This document shows, in pieces, positions 17,718-24,332 of a DNA stretch of 64,000 nucleotides; the stretch's first letter is position 1; each line of letters starts with the position of its first letter. The notes under the pieces are model-generated. The model ran no database searches, was not told the DNA's origin, and saw only the letters and a list, made by a program, of their open reading frames with translations. Origin of the DNA: Streptomyces sp. NBRC 110028 (GTDB lineage Bacteria > Actinomycetota > Actinomycetes > Streptomycetales > Streptomycetaceae); assembly GCF_001417735.1 (NCBI RefSeq), contig NZ_BBUZ01000035.1:62001-126000 (forward strand), given 5' to 3'. The position numbers and the translations under genes were made by a program.

Positions 17718-18602
17718 GTGGACACGAACCCGGACATGGTGACGGCGGCCCGGCATACCGGCACGGTCCGGGACGGCACCGGCCATGGGCAGCGCCCGGA
17801 GCAGCAGCAGTGGACGCTGATGTGGCGCGAGGACGGCGGGCTGACGCCCTCCCGCCCGGTGCCCGACAGCGCGCTGCTGGCCGCCGACTCCTGGCTGGTC
17901 GACGAGGGGCGGGCGCGGGCGCTCGACCGCCATCACCGGCGGTTCGCCGCCGCGTGCGCCGAGGCGACGGGCGACTCCCCGGCCCGGATCGAGAGCTTCT
18001 GGCGGGACGCGGTGGCGGCGCTGCCGCGCACCGGCCGCTGGTTCCCCCGGGTCGAGCTGGCCGGTCCGGAACCGGCCCGGCTCTATCTGCGGATACGGCC
18101 CGCACCGCCCCGGACGGCCAATGTGGCCGTCTGCCTGACCGAGGAGTTCGACCCGCGCGTCCATCCACGCCGCAAGGGACCGGATCTGTCCCTGCTGGCA
18201 CATCTGCGCCACCGGGCCGCCCAGCGCGGCGCCCAGGAGCTGCTGCTCACCACGCCCTCGGGGCTGGTGCTGGAGGGGACGACGGCGAACGTCCTGTGGT
18301 GGGAGGACGACGTGCTGTGCCTGCCGCCGCCGGACCTGCCGCTGCTGGCGGGCGTCACCACGACCCTGATCCAGGAGCGCGCGGCGGAGCTGGGCGTCCG
18401 TACCGAACACCGCCGGTGTCCCGTCCAGGAGCTGGACGGGCGCGAGGTGTGGCTGGTCAACGCGTTGCACGGGATCCGGCCCGTGACCGCGTGGCTCGGC
18501 CGTCCGCTGCGCGCGGGACCGGCCCTGCGCGCCGCTTCCTGGCAGAGCTGGCTCGACAGCTGTGCCGATGTCCTCATGCCGACGAACGGAGCTCACCGAT
18601 GA
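17718..18602 (+). CDS. pabC: PLP fold type IV enzyme, aminodeoxychorismate lyase-like
   Basis: This 294-residue protein of the branched-chain aminotransferase/ADC lyase class starts at GTG 17718; GTG 17700 is an alternative. Recognisable are HRRFAAACAEA, the PLP-Lys segment RRKGPDLSLLAHLRHRA and the class IV signature near LVLEGTTANVLWWE. In this setting it is expected to split aminodeoxychorismate into p-aminobenzoate and pyruvate, completing the pathway started by pabAB. A D-amino-acid transaminase-like role is the alternative. Its stop overlaps the ATG of the CMD gene. Confidence 0.82.
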   Translation: MDTNPDMVTAARHTGTVRDGTGHGQRPEQQQWTLMWREDGGLTPSRPVPDSALLAADSWLVDEGRARALDRHHRRFAAACAEATGDSPARIESFWRDAVAALPRTGRWFPRVELAGPEPARLYLRIRPAPPRTANVAVCLTEEFDPRVHPRRKGPDLSLLAHLRHRAAQRGAQELLLTTPSGLVLEGTTANVLWWEDDVLCLPPPDLPLLAGVTTTLIQERAAELGVRTEHRRCPVQELDGREVWLVNALHGIRPVTAWLGRPLRAGPALRAASWQSWLDSCADVLMPTNGAHR

Positions 18603-19102
18603 CCGCGACCGCACCCGGCCCCCAGGCCACCACCGCCCGGCTGGAGCTGAAGAAGCTGGCCCCGAAGGTGTCCGCCGCGATGGGCGCCCTGCACGCCGCG
18701 GCCGTCGAGGCGGCGGCGGAGGCGAAGGTCGAGCCCGAGCTGCTGGAACTGGTCAGAATCCGCGCCTCCCAGCTCAACGGCTGCGCGTTCTGCCTGGACA
18801 TGCACACCAAGGACGCCCGGGCCCGGGGCGAGACCGAACAGCGCATCTACGCCCTGAGCGCCTGGCGGGAGACCCCGTTCTTCACCGAGCGCGAGCGGGC
18901 CGCGCTCGCCCTGACCGAGGCGGTGACCGATGTCGGCGACGGCCACGTCCCGGACGAGGTCTACCGGGCCGCGTGCGAGGTGTTCGACGAACCGCAGGTG
19001 GCGGCGTTGATCTGGGCCGCGGTCGTCATCAACGCGTACAACCGCACAGCGATCAGCGCCCGGATGGTGCCCGGCGCCTATCAGCCCGCCCCTCGCACCT
19101 GA
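18599..19102 (+). CDS. AhpD/carboxymuconolactone decarboxylase (CMD) family protein
   Basis: The protein has 167 residues. The redox motif NGCAFCLDMH (Cys 62, Cys 65, His 69) marks the AhpD-like branch of the CMD family, small alpha-helical proteins with peroxidase or thiol-disulfide activity. It is the last gene of the p-aminobenzoate operon (ATGA overlap with pabC) and is followed by a hairpin. It may protect against oxidants generated by the flavin enzyme or take part in product chemistry. The exact role is unknown. Confidence 0.88.
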   Translation: MTATAPGPQATTARLELKKLAPKVSAAMGALHAAAVEAAAEAKVEPELLELVRIRASQLNGCAFCLDMHTKDARARGETEQRIYALSAWRETPFFTERERAALALTEAVTDVGDGHVPDEVYRAACEVFDEPQVAALIWAAVVINAYNRTAISARMVPGAYQPAPRT

Positions 19103-19118
19103 CCCCCTGCCGTCGCGT

Positions 19119-19153
19119 GGCGCGCCATGGGGCACCCCGGCGCATGGCGCGCC
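19119..19153 (+). terminator. Hairpin terminator after the p-aminobenzoate operon
   Basis: Perfect 10-bp arms (GGCGCGCCAT at 19119-19128 and its complement at 19144-19153) enclose a loop that itself contains GGGGCACCCC. The hairpin begins 17 bp after the CMD stop. There is no U-tail. Confidence 0.65.
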
Positions 19154-19193
19154 GCGCGACGTTCGTCAGCACACGCTGGAGGCCTTAAGACCC

Positions 19194-19811
19194 ATGAACA
19201 CCCACGGACCGTGGGGCACCTCCGGGCCCCATCCGCCCCTGCTGGGCCGTCCGGCCCGGGGGCGCAACCCGCTGCGCAGGCGGACGGACCGGGTACAGTC
19301 CTGGTTCACCGTGCTCTTCCTGCTGGTCCTCGTGCTCGGCCTGCCGATGGCCGCGATCAGCGCGGGGAACGCCGCCTACGCGTCGCAGATGCGCGTCGTA
19401 CACGACCAGGCGATGGCGCGGCACCAGATCACCGCGCGGCTCGCCGAGTCCCCTCCCGGCGGGCCGGGCCAGTCGGAGGCCACCGACCTGAGGATGGCGA
19501 AGGTCGACTGGACGGGCGACGACGGGGCCCGGCACACCGGGGTGGCCACGGTGCCCGGCGGTGCCGACGCGGGTGCGGAGGTACGGGTGTGGGTGGGCCC
19601 GGACGGGGATCTCGCCCAGCCGCCCGCCTCCCCCTCGACCGCGCGGACGATGGGCTGGTTCACCGGCATGCTGACCGCCGCGGCCGTGGCCGCCGCGGCG
19701 TTCGCGGGGCGGGCCCGGGTCCGGCAGGTGCTGGACCGCCGCCGCTACGCCCGATGGGATGCAGAGTGGAAAGTGGTGGAACCCGCGTGGTCCGGCAGGA
19801 ACCGTCGCTGA
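19194..19811 (+). CDS. Rv1733c-type membrane protein
   Basis: This 205-residue protein has a basic cytoplasmic start rich in R and P, one membrane helix near residues 42-62 (SWFTVLFLLVLVLGLPMAAI), an extracytoplasmic domain of about 100 residues and a second helix near 155-175. This two-helix layout is that of the Rv1733c-like family, common in Streptomyces in several copies and of unknown function. It starts at the ATG at 19194 after the hairpin and is probably a separate unit from the upstream operon. Confidence 0.75.
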   Translation: MNTHGPWGTSGPHPPLLGRPARGRNPLRRRTDRVQSWFTVLFLLVLVLGLPMAAISAGNAAYASQMRVVHDQAMARHQITARLAESPPGGPGQSEATDLRMAKVDWTGDDGARHTGVATVPGGADAGAEVRVWVGPDGDLAQPPASPSTARTMGWFTGMLTAAAVAAAAFAGRARVRQVLDRRRYARWDAEWKVVEPAWSGRNRR

Positions 19812-19880
19812 CCGCTCTTCGGTGGCTCCGGCTGTCTCGCCGCCCCACCGCGGGTCCGCACGCGAGGTGAGGAGCAGACG

Positions 19881-20168
19881 ATGCCGCACACAGTGGAGTG
19901 GAAGGTCCATCTCTACCTCTACGAGGACCAGGGCAGGACGAAGGCGCGCGTCGAGCTGGACACCGGCGACGCGGCGCTCACCGGCCGGGGCACGGCGCGG
20001 TGCAACCCGGAGGACCGGGACATCCCGGTGATCGGCGACGAGCTGGCGGCGGGCCGGGCCCTGAGCGATCTCGGGCAGCAGTTGCTGCGGGCCGCCGAAC
20101 ACGACATCGAGAGCGAGGAGCCACCGGCGCCGCGTAAGCCCCGGCCCGGATACGGCTGGGTGGTCTGA
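19881..20168 (+). CDS. DUF1876 domain protein
   Basis: The protein has 95 residues and follows GTGAGGAG. The start MPHTVEWKVHLYLYEDQGRTKARVELDTGD and the central RCNPEDRDIPVIGDELAAGRALSDLGQQLL match the DUF1876 fold, a small dsRBD-like domain found in actinobacteria. No function is established. It runs toward the FadR-type gene, ending 15 bp before that gene's stop. Confidence 0.82.
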   Translation: MPHTVEWKVHLYLYEDQGRTKARVELDTGDAALTGRGTARCNPEDRDIPVIGDELAAGRALSDLGQQLLRAAEHDIESEEPPAPRKPRPGYGWVV

Positions 20169-20183
20169 CCGCCCGCGGCTCCC

Positions 20184-20894
20184 TCAGTCGCCGGGTGGCC
20201 GGGACGCGGCCGCGCCGACGTCCTCGGCGGCCTTGGCGAGCAGATCGAGCATGGCCAGCTCCGCACGCGGGGCGTCCCGGTCGCGCACCGCGTCCAGCAC
20301 CCGGCGGTGGCTGGGCACCGGGTCGTCGGCGTCGCCGCGCGCGTGCACCAGCCGGTCGCGCTCGCGCAGCCCGGGCTCCAGGATCAGATCGAACCGGGCG
20401 AGGAGTTCGTTGCCGGTGGCGGCGAGCAGCGCCCGGTGGAAGGCGGCGTCGGCGTCCGCCTCGGCGGGCAGGTCGCCCCGGGCGCGTTCCATCGCGGTCA
20501 GCGCCGCCTCCAGCGCGGTCAGGTCGGCGTCGGTGCGGCGCAGCGCGGCCCGGCGGGCGGCGGCGGGCTCGACGACGGAGCGCACATCGGTGAGGTCGCG
20601 CATCAGCCGCTCGCCGTCGCCGCCCGCCATGCGCCAGCGGATCACGTCGGCGTCCAGGAGGTTCCAGGCGGAGCGGGGGCGGACGTAGGTGCCGCGCTTC
20701 TGCCGGGCGTCGATGAGCCCCTTTCCGGCCAGCACCTTCAGGGATTCGCGCATCACGGTGAGGCTGACGTCCAGTTCGTCGCCGAGGGCCCGTACGTCCA
20801 GGACGTCGCCCTCGGCCCAGTGGCCGCCGACGATGCGGGCGCCCAGCCGCTGGACCACCTGGCCGTGCACGCCGCGGCCGGAATAGGACGCCAT
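20184..20894 (-). CDS. FadR-type GntR transcriptional regulator
   Basis: The protein has 236 residues and starts at ATG 20894 with GAGGAG upstream. Residues 8-75 form a winged HTH (LGDELDVSLTVMRESLKVLAGKGLI) and residues 90-225 an all-helical FCD ligand domain with metal-binding His residues (AAFHRALL). It lies beside a cellulase-like gene, galactonate dehydratase and an SDR, so it probably represses sugar-acid catabolism and responds to a sugar acid, as DgoR does for galactonate. A matching AT-rich motif upstream of this gene and of the SDR gene supports this. Confidence 0.88.
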   Translation of the reverse strand: MASYSGRGVHGQVVQRLGARIVGGHWAEGDVLDVRALGDELDVSLTVMRESLKVLAGKGLIDARQKRGTYVRPRSAWNLLDADVIRWRMAGGDGERLMRDLTDVRSVVEPAAARRAALRRTDADLTALEAALTAMERARGDLPAEADADAAFHRALLAATGNELLARFDLILEPGLRERDRLVHARGDADDPVPSHRRVLDAVRDRDAPRAELAMLDLLAKAAEDVGAAASRPPGD

Positions 20895-20933
20895 GGGCTT
20901 CTCCTCGTCAACACGGAACCACTGGGCATTATT

Positions 20934-20951
20934 TATGAATACATCTTGACA
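20934..20951. promoter_or_regulatory. Candidate FadR-type operator overlapping a -35 element
   Basis: ATTATTTATGAATA at 20934-20947 is AT-rich against a very GC-rich background. It matches the site at 24238 (ATTAAATATGAAT) in 11 of 13 positions. A TTGACA at 20946-20951 on the plus strand overlaps its end, with a poor GACGAT 17 bp later that could drive the cellulase-like gene. Confidence 0.5.
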
Positions 20952-21018
20952 CCCCCCAGGCCCGCCCGGACGATGAACCGACCTCACCGACGAGCACGCC
21001 GACCGCGGGGAGCCCCCT

Positions 21019-22281
21019 GTGACGCAGTCGCCGCACGCCCATCTCCCGGCCACGCTGACCATCTCGCTGTGGGACTTCAGCTGGTACACCCGTACCGGCC
21101 CGGGCGAGCCCTTCGCCGATCTGGACCGCGCCTTCGAGGACGCCGTCGCCCGCGGCTACAACACGGTACGCATCTGCGCGATGCCGTACCTGCTCTTCGG
21201 TTCGGGACTCGACACCAGCCGGCTGCGGCTGCGCCCGCTGGGCGGCGACTACGGGCAGCGGACGCGTTGGTACGACGTGGGCGCGGTCGCCGAGATCGAC
21301 GGGCGTGCCCATCTGCGGGCGCTGTTCGAGACGGCCCTCCGGCACGACTGCTACGTCATCCTCTCCAGCTGGGAGTACCAGCAGAGCCCGTCGTTCGCCG
21401 AGGACCGCGCCTGGTTCGACGCCCTGATGGCGGTCGATCCCGAGCGGCGCGCCGAGGTGCTGGCGGACGCGCTGGCCGACCTGATCGACTTCCTCGTCCT
21501 GCACGGCCTGGAGGACCGGATCGCCTTCACCGAACTGCACAACGAGGTGCAGGGGACCCGGCTCACCGACGGGCTGCGGGGCGAGGACCGGGTCGTCGCG
21601 CTGCGGCCGCGCCTGGAGCGCGGTCTCGCCCGGTTCAGGGAGCGCCACCCGAACCGGCCGGTCACCGTCAACTACGCCATGGTGCCGGTGGGTTCGCTGC
21701 GCGGGGTGCCCCGGAACGTCGACGTCGCCGTGTTCCACCCGTACGTCTACGGGGTGCTCGGCGAGCTGATCGACACCTTCGCGATCCGCGACCGGGCCCG
21801 GCCCTTCCCCCAGCCTCGGGCCCGCCGGGAACTGCTGCGCCCCGGCGCGCCCGATCTGGCGGACTGGGTGCCGCCGGAGCGTGACCGGTGGCGGCTGGCG
21901 GCCACCGCGGTCGGGCCGCGGGAGATCTACGTCCACGACTGGTGCGATCCGGTCAAGTGGGACGCCTGGCTGTACGAGCGCTACGCGACGCACCGGCTGG
22001 CGATGGAGCAGAAGCTGGTCACCTGGATCGAGGCGGCCGCGGACTGGGCGGCGGAGACGGGAGTGCCGCTGGTCTTCGGTGAGGGCTGGATCGGCTACAC
22101 CCCGCTGCACGGCACGTTCGAGGAGGGCCCGGTGGGGGCCGCGTTCTGCCGCCGCGCCGTGACCGAGACGGCGCGGGTCGGGGCGTGGGGCGCGGTGGTG
22201 TGCTCCAACGCCGCGCCGCAGCACCCGATGTGGCAGGACATCGCGCTGCAGCGGGAGTGCAACGCCATACTGCGCGGCTGA
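21019..22281 (+). CDS. Cellulase-like glycoside hydrolase (clan GH-A fold), intracellular
   Basis: This 420-residue protein starts at GTG after GGGGAG and has no signal peptide. It begins LTISLWDFSWYTRTGPGEPF. The likely acid/base Glu is in ELHNEVQG (about residue 176) and the nucleophile in FGEGW (about 355), as expected for beta-strands 4 and 7 of a clan A barrel. It resembles uncharacterised 'cellulase-like' proteins. Its place opposite the galactonate dehydratase operon suggests it hydrolyses an imported glycoside or oligosaccharide that releases galactose or a related sugar. The substrate is unknown. Confidence 0.72.
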   Translation: MTQSPHAHLPATLTISLWDFSWYTRTGPGEPFADLDRAFEDAVARGYNTVRICAMPYLLFGSGLDTSRLRLRPLGGDYGQRTRWYDVGAVAEIDGRAHLRALFETALRHDCYVILSSWEYQQSPSFAEDRAWFDALMAVDPERRAEVLADALADLIDFLVLHGLEDRIAFTELHNEVQGTRLTDGLRGEDRVVALRPRLERGLARFRERHPNRPVTVNYAMVPVGSLRGVPRNVDVAVFHPYVYGVLGELIDTFAIRDRARPFPQPRARRELLRPGAPDLADWVPPERDRWRLAATAVGPREIYVHDWCDPVKWDAWLYERYATHRLAMEQKLVTWIEAAADWAAETGVPLVFGEGWIGYTPLHGTFEEGPVGAAFCRRAVTETARVGAWGAVVCSNAAPQHPMWQDIALQRECNAILRG

Positions 22282-22297
22282 GGTCGTTCCACAGCCG

Positions 22298-23443
22298 TCA
22301 CCACTCGGCGAACGAGCCGTCCGGGTGTCGCCAGATCGGGCCGCGCCAGTCGGGGGTGGTTCCGTCGGCGGCGCGCACGGCCTTCTCGTCGACCTCGATG
22401 CCGAGCCCGGGGGCGGTCGGCCGGTTGATGTGGCCTTCGTGGAAGCGGAAGACCTCGGGGTCGACCACGTAGTCGAGGACTTCGGCGCCGTCGTTGTAGT
22501 GGATGCCGATGCTCTGTTCCTGGATGAGGAAGTTGGGGGTCGCGAAGGCGATCTGGAGGCTGGCGGCGAGCGAGACCGGGCCCAGCGGGCAGTGCGGGGC
22601 GAGGGGGATGTCGAAGACCTCGGCGAGCGAGGCGATGCGCCGCACCTCGGAGATGCCCCCGGCGTGCGAGAGGTCGGGCTGCAGCACCGCGACCCCGGCC
22701 CGCAGCGCGGGCAGCGCGTCGGTGCGGGAGTAGAGCCGTTCGCCGGTGGCGATGGGAACGGGCGAGGAGGCGACGAGATCGCCGAGCAGATGGGTGTATT
22801 CGGGGAGGACCGGCTCCTCGGCGAACAGCGGGTGGTACGGGGCCAGATGGGGCAGGGTTTTGCGGGCGCCCGCGGCGGTGAAGCGGCCGTGGAAGTCGAC
22901 CGCGAAGTCACGGTCCGGCCCCAGGGCCTCGCGCGCGGCGGCGGCGCGGGCCACGACGGCGTCGATGTCGGAGACGGTGGGCAGCCGGTTCATCCGCCCG
23001 GAGGCGTTCATCTTCACGGCGGTGAATCCCGCCTCGACCTGGGCGGCGACCGCCTCGCCGATCGCGGCGGGCTCGTCGCCGCCGACCCAGCTGTAGGCGC
23101 GGACCCGGTCCCGTACCGGGCCGCCGAGCAGGACGTGGACGGGCACGCCGAGGGTCTTGCCCGCGATGTCCCACAGCGCCTGGTCGAGCCCGGCGACGGC
23201 GCTGGAGAGCACCGGGCCGCCGCGGTAGAAGGAGCCCTTGGTCATCAGCTGCCAGTGGTCCTCGATCCGCGCGGGGTCCTTGCCGACGAGGAGTTCGGAC
23301 AGCTCGTGGACGGCGGTGCGGACGGTGGCGGCGCGGCCCTCGACCACCGGCTCGCCCCAGCCGACGACGCCCTCGTCGGTCTCCACGCGGCACAGCAGCC
23401 AGCGGGGCGGGACGGCGAAGGTCTCCACACGGGTGATGATCAC
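22298..23443 (-). CDS. dgoD: Galactonate dehydratase
   Basis: This 381-residue member of the mandelate racemase/enolase superfamily closely follows the D-galactonate dehydratase pattern: KMNASGRMNRL, AVDFHGR, FAEEPVLPEY, TGERLYSR, QPDLSHAGGI, HCPLGPVSLAASLQ and a C-terminal WRHPDGSFAEW. It removes water from D-galactonate to give 2-dehydro-3-deoxygalactonate. It lies 10 bp downstream of the SDR gene on the same strand, forming a two-gene operon. Confidence 0.9.
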   Translation of the reverse strand: MIITRVETFAVPPRWLLCRVETDEGVVGWGEPVVEGRAATVRTAVHELSELLVGKDPARIEDHWQLMTKGSFYRGGPVLSSAVAGLDQALWDIAGKTLGVPVHVLLGGPVRDRVRAYSWVGGDEPAAIGEAVAAQVEAGFTAVKMNASGRMNRLPTVSDIDAVVARAAAAREALGPDRDFAVDFHGRFTAAGARKTLPHLAPYHPLFAEEPVLPEYTHLLGDLVASSPVPIATGERLYSRTDALPALRAGVAVLQPDLSHAGGISEVRRIASLAEVFDIPLAPHCPLGPVSLAASLQIAFATPNFLIQEQSIGIHYNDGAEVLDYVVDPEVFRFHEGHINRPTAPGLGIEVDEKAVRAADGTTPDWRGPIWRHPDGSFAEW

Positions 23444-23453
23444 AAATCGCTCC

Positions 23454-24230
23454 TCAGGAACTGGTCTTCAGCACGCTCCACCCGCCGTCGACCACCAGCG
23501 AGGCGCCGGTGACGAACGAGGCGTCGCCGCCGAGCAGGAAGGCGATGGCCCCGGCCACCTCCGCCGGGCGTCCGAGGCGGCGGGCCGCGGTCTGCTCGGC
23601 ACTGCTGCGCCGGTCCTCCTCGCTGATCCCGGCCCAGGCGCGGGTGAGGACGGGGCCCGGCAGGACGGCGTTGACCCGCACTGCGGGGCCGTACTCGACC
23701 GCCAGCTGGCGGGTCAGCCCGGTGAGCCCGGCCTTGCCGGCCGCGTAGGCGGGGCGGCCGGGGAGGCCGACGAGGGCGTGCACGGACGACACCAGGACCG
23801 CGCTCCCCCGGGTGGCCCGCAGGCCGGGGAGGCAGGCGCGGAAGCCGAGGAAGGCGGCGGTGAGGCCGACCGACAGCTGCCGGTTCCACTCGTCGAGGCC
23901 GATCGCGTCGGCGGGCGAGATCCGTACCGTGGTGGCGTTGCTGACCAGTCCGGCCACCGGTCCGTAGCTCCCGGTCGCGGTGCGTACCGCCGCGTCCCAG
24001 GAGGCCTCGTCGGCCACGTCGCAGTACTGGAAGACGGCCCGGCCGCCGTCGGCGCGGATGTCCCGGGCGACGCCCTCGCCCTCCTCGCGCAGCACATCGG
24101 CGATCACCACCCCGGCACCGTCCGCGGCCAGCCGGCGGGCGGTCGCCTCGCCGATGCCGCCGGCGGCGCCGGTGACGATCACGCAGCCGGGCCCCTGAGC
24201 GGGGCCCCGAGCGGGGGAAGAAGAGCTCAC
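23454..24230 (-). CDS. SDR family oxidoreductase, probable sugar dehydrogenase
   Basis: I choose the GTG at 24230, giving 258 residues. The upstream in-frame ATG at 24266 would place the AT-rich operator inside the gene. The cofactor loop is TGAAGGIGEAT, the catalytic Ser/Tyr/Lys are in LVSSVHALVGLPGRPAYAAGKAG and the C-terminus is ASFVTGASLVVDGGW. With dgoD next to it, it is most likely a galactose or related aldose dehydrogenase that makes the sugar (lacton)ate. This is inferred from context. No clear Shine-Dalgarno sequence precedes the GTG. Confidence 0.82.
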   Translation of the reverse strand: MSSSSPARGPAQGPGCVIVTGAAGGIGEATARRLAADGAGVVIADVLREEGEGVARDIRADGGRAVFQYCDVADEASWDAAVRTATGSYGPVAGLVSNATTVRISPADAIGLDEWNRQLSVGLTAAFLGFRACLPGLRATRGSAVLVSSVHALVGLPGRPAYAAGKAGLTGLTRQLAVEYGPAVRVNAVLPGPVLTRAWAGISEEDRRSSAEQTAARRLGRPAEVAGAIAFLLGGDASFVTGASLVVDGGWSVLKTSS

Positions 24231-24237
24231 GGCCGAT

Positions 24238-24254
24238 ATTAAATATGAATTAAT
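24238..24254. promoter_or_regulatory. Second candidate FadR-type operator, upstream of the SDR-dgoD operon
   Basis: ATTAAATATGAATTAAT is a partly palindromic AT-rich site (ATTAA, 7 bp, TTAAT) directly upstream of the SDR start. Its core ATTAnnTATGAAT is shared with the site upstream of the FadR-type gene. A TTGACG on the minus strand (24279-24274) lies just upstream, so bound regulator would cover the promoter. Confidence 0.55.
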
Positions 24255-24332
24255 GAGTGACGCCAAGGGGTCCCGTCAACCGGGCGGAGTAAAATTCGCT
24301 GCACGTGCCGGAACGAGGCGAGAGCGTATGCG

